A stretch of 6,174 nt of DNA, taken from the NCBI GenBank assembly GCA_041628225.1, contig JBFKPQ010000143.1, forward strand, positions 1-6,174, given 5' to 3'. The DNA comes from JBFKPQ01 sp041628225. Its GTDB lineage: Bacteria; Actinomycetota; Acidimicrobiia; Spongiisociales; JAENVV01. Below the pieces are notes generated by a model that was not told the DNA's origin, did not search any database, and worked only from the letters and a program-made list of their open reading frames with translations. Positions 5,490 to 6,174 of this stretch are shown here, piece after piece (within the stretch, counting starts at the first letter, position 1; every line of letters starts with the position of its first letter). The translations under genes were made by a program, and so were the position numbers.

Positions 5490-6174
5490 GAGAAGAGAGC
5501 GTCCTCACCGCAGCCCCGTTGCCCGAAGACGACGTCACCGAGGTTTCCCTCCGGCCGCAGACGCTCGACGAGTTCGTCGGGCAGGACAAGCTCAAGGAGC
5601 GCCTCTCGATCTCGCTCGAGGCAGCCAAGAGTCTCGGCAAGCCGCTCGATCACGTGCTCTTGTCCGGTCCGCCAGGATTGGGGAAGACGACTCTCGCGCA
5701 GATCGTCGCCAACGAGATGGACTCCCGATTCCGGGTCACGTCCGGACCGGCGCTCGAGCGTCCTGGGGATCTCGCCTCGATCCTCACGAATCTCGACGAG
5801 CGAGATGTGTTCTTCGTCGACGAGATCCACCGCATGCCGCGCGCCGTCGAGGAGGTGCTCTATCCGGCAATGGAGGACTTCCGGCTCGACATCGTGTTGG
5901 GCAAGGGCCCGGCCGCCCAATCGCTCCGGTTGGAATTGCCGAGGTTCACGCTCGTCGGAGCGACCACCCGCAAGGGCAAGGTGGCAGCTCCTCTGCGAGA
6001 CCGGTTCGGCATCGTCGACAAGCTCGAGTACTACAGCCCTCCTGAGTTGCGGTTGATCGTGTCTCGCTCGGCGACCATCCTCGACATCCAGGTCACGGAG
6101 ACTGGGGCAGCCATGGTGGCGCGCCGCAGTCGCGGCACGCCTCGGATCGCCAATCGACTGTTGGCGCGGCTGCG
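5486..6174 (+). CDS. ruvB: Holliday junction branch migration ATPase RuvB, 5' part (runs off the window)
   Basis: RuvB is the AAA+ hexameric motor that pulls DNA through RuvA-bound junctions. The window holds 229 full codons of an expected 330-350, covering the large ATPase domain and most of the small one. The C-terminal winged helix is outside. Landmarks are RPQTLDEFVGQ (23-33), Walker A GPPGLGKTT (61-69), Walker B FFVDEIH (109-115), VEEVLYPAMEDFRLDI (121-136), sensor 1 GATT (158-161), the arginine-finger segment PLRDRFGI (169-176) and the sensor 2 motif SRGTPRIANRLL (215-226). All key residues are present. After sensor 1, residues 163-168 read KGKVAA where I would expect something like TGLITG or AGLLTS. 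GTG 5486 overlaps the ruvA stop, making ruvCAB a translationally coupled unit. No stop codon occurs before the end, so the gene is intact as far as seen. Confidence 0.97.
   Translation, partial: MREESVLTAAPLPEDDVTEVSLRPQTLDEFVGQDKLKERLSISLEAAKSLGKPLDHVLLSGPPGLGKTTLAQIVANEMDSRFRVTSGPALERPGDLASILTNLDERDVFFVDEIHRMPRAVEEVLYPAMEDFRLDIVLGKGPAAQSLRLELPRFTLVGATTRKGKVAAPLRDRFGIVDKLEYYSPPELRLIVSRSATILDIQVTETGAAMVARRSRGTPRIANRLLARL

Overview
The window is ordinary, densely packed chromosomal housekeeping DNA of a high-GC bacterium, with every gene on the + strand. It reads as Actinomycetota. The evidence is a PimA-type mannosyltransferase directly downstream of what looks like the end of a phosphatidylinositol-mannoside acyltransferase, followed by pdxS, pdxT, yebC, ruvC, ruvA and ruvB. 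As I recall, mycobacteria have the same overall order, with extra genes in between. Frequent GTG starts and strong G/C at third codon positions fit this. The DUF3048 lipoprotein inside the block, and the lack of the inserted mycobacterial genes, suggest a deep-branching, perhaps environmental actinobacterium such as Acidimicrobiia. That class assignment is a guess.

Layout: 1-53 is the 3' end of an acyltransferase-like gene. Next come pimA (64-1077), a Thr-rich-linker lipoprotein of the DUF3048/YerB family (1113-2153), pdxS (2183-3064), pdxT (3069-3635), yebC (3635-4375), ruvC (4432-4920), ruvA (4917-5489) and the first 229 codons of ruvB (5486 to the window end). No intergenic stretch exceeds about 60 bases, and I see no RNA gene, mobile element, CRISPR array or convincing terminator.

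Three functional modules follow one another. The first is envelope glycolipid synthesis and a surface lipoprotein (acyltransferase, PimA, DUF3048). The second is de novo pyridoxal-5'-phosphate synthesis (PdxS lyase/synthase barrel with its PdxT glutaminase), with the translation/regulatory factor YebC coupled to pdxT by a 1-base overlap. The third is Holliday-junction processing (RuvC resolvase, RuvA junction-binding protein, RuvB branch-migration motor), joined by two 4-base start/stop overlaps.

The most interesting signals are regulatory. A LexA/SOS-box-like palindrome (4423-4440) sits on the ruvC start. Several TAGnCT or TAGCTT -10-like hexamers lie immediately before starts; two overlap the stop codon of the preceding gene, and some imply leaderless or near-leaderless mRNAs. 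I found no evidence of an undescribed biological system here.
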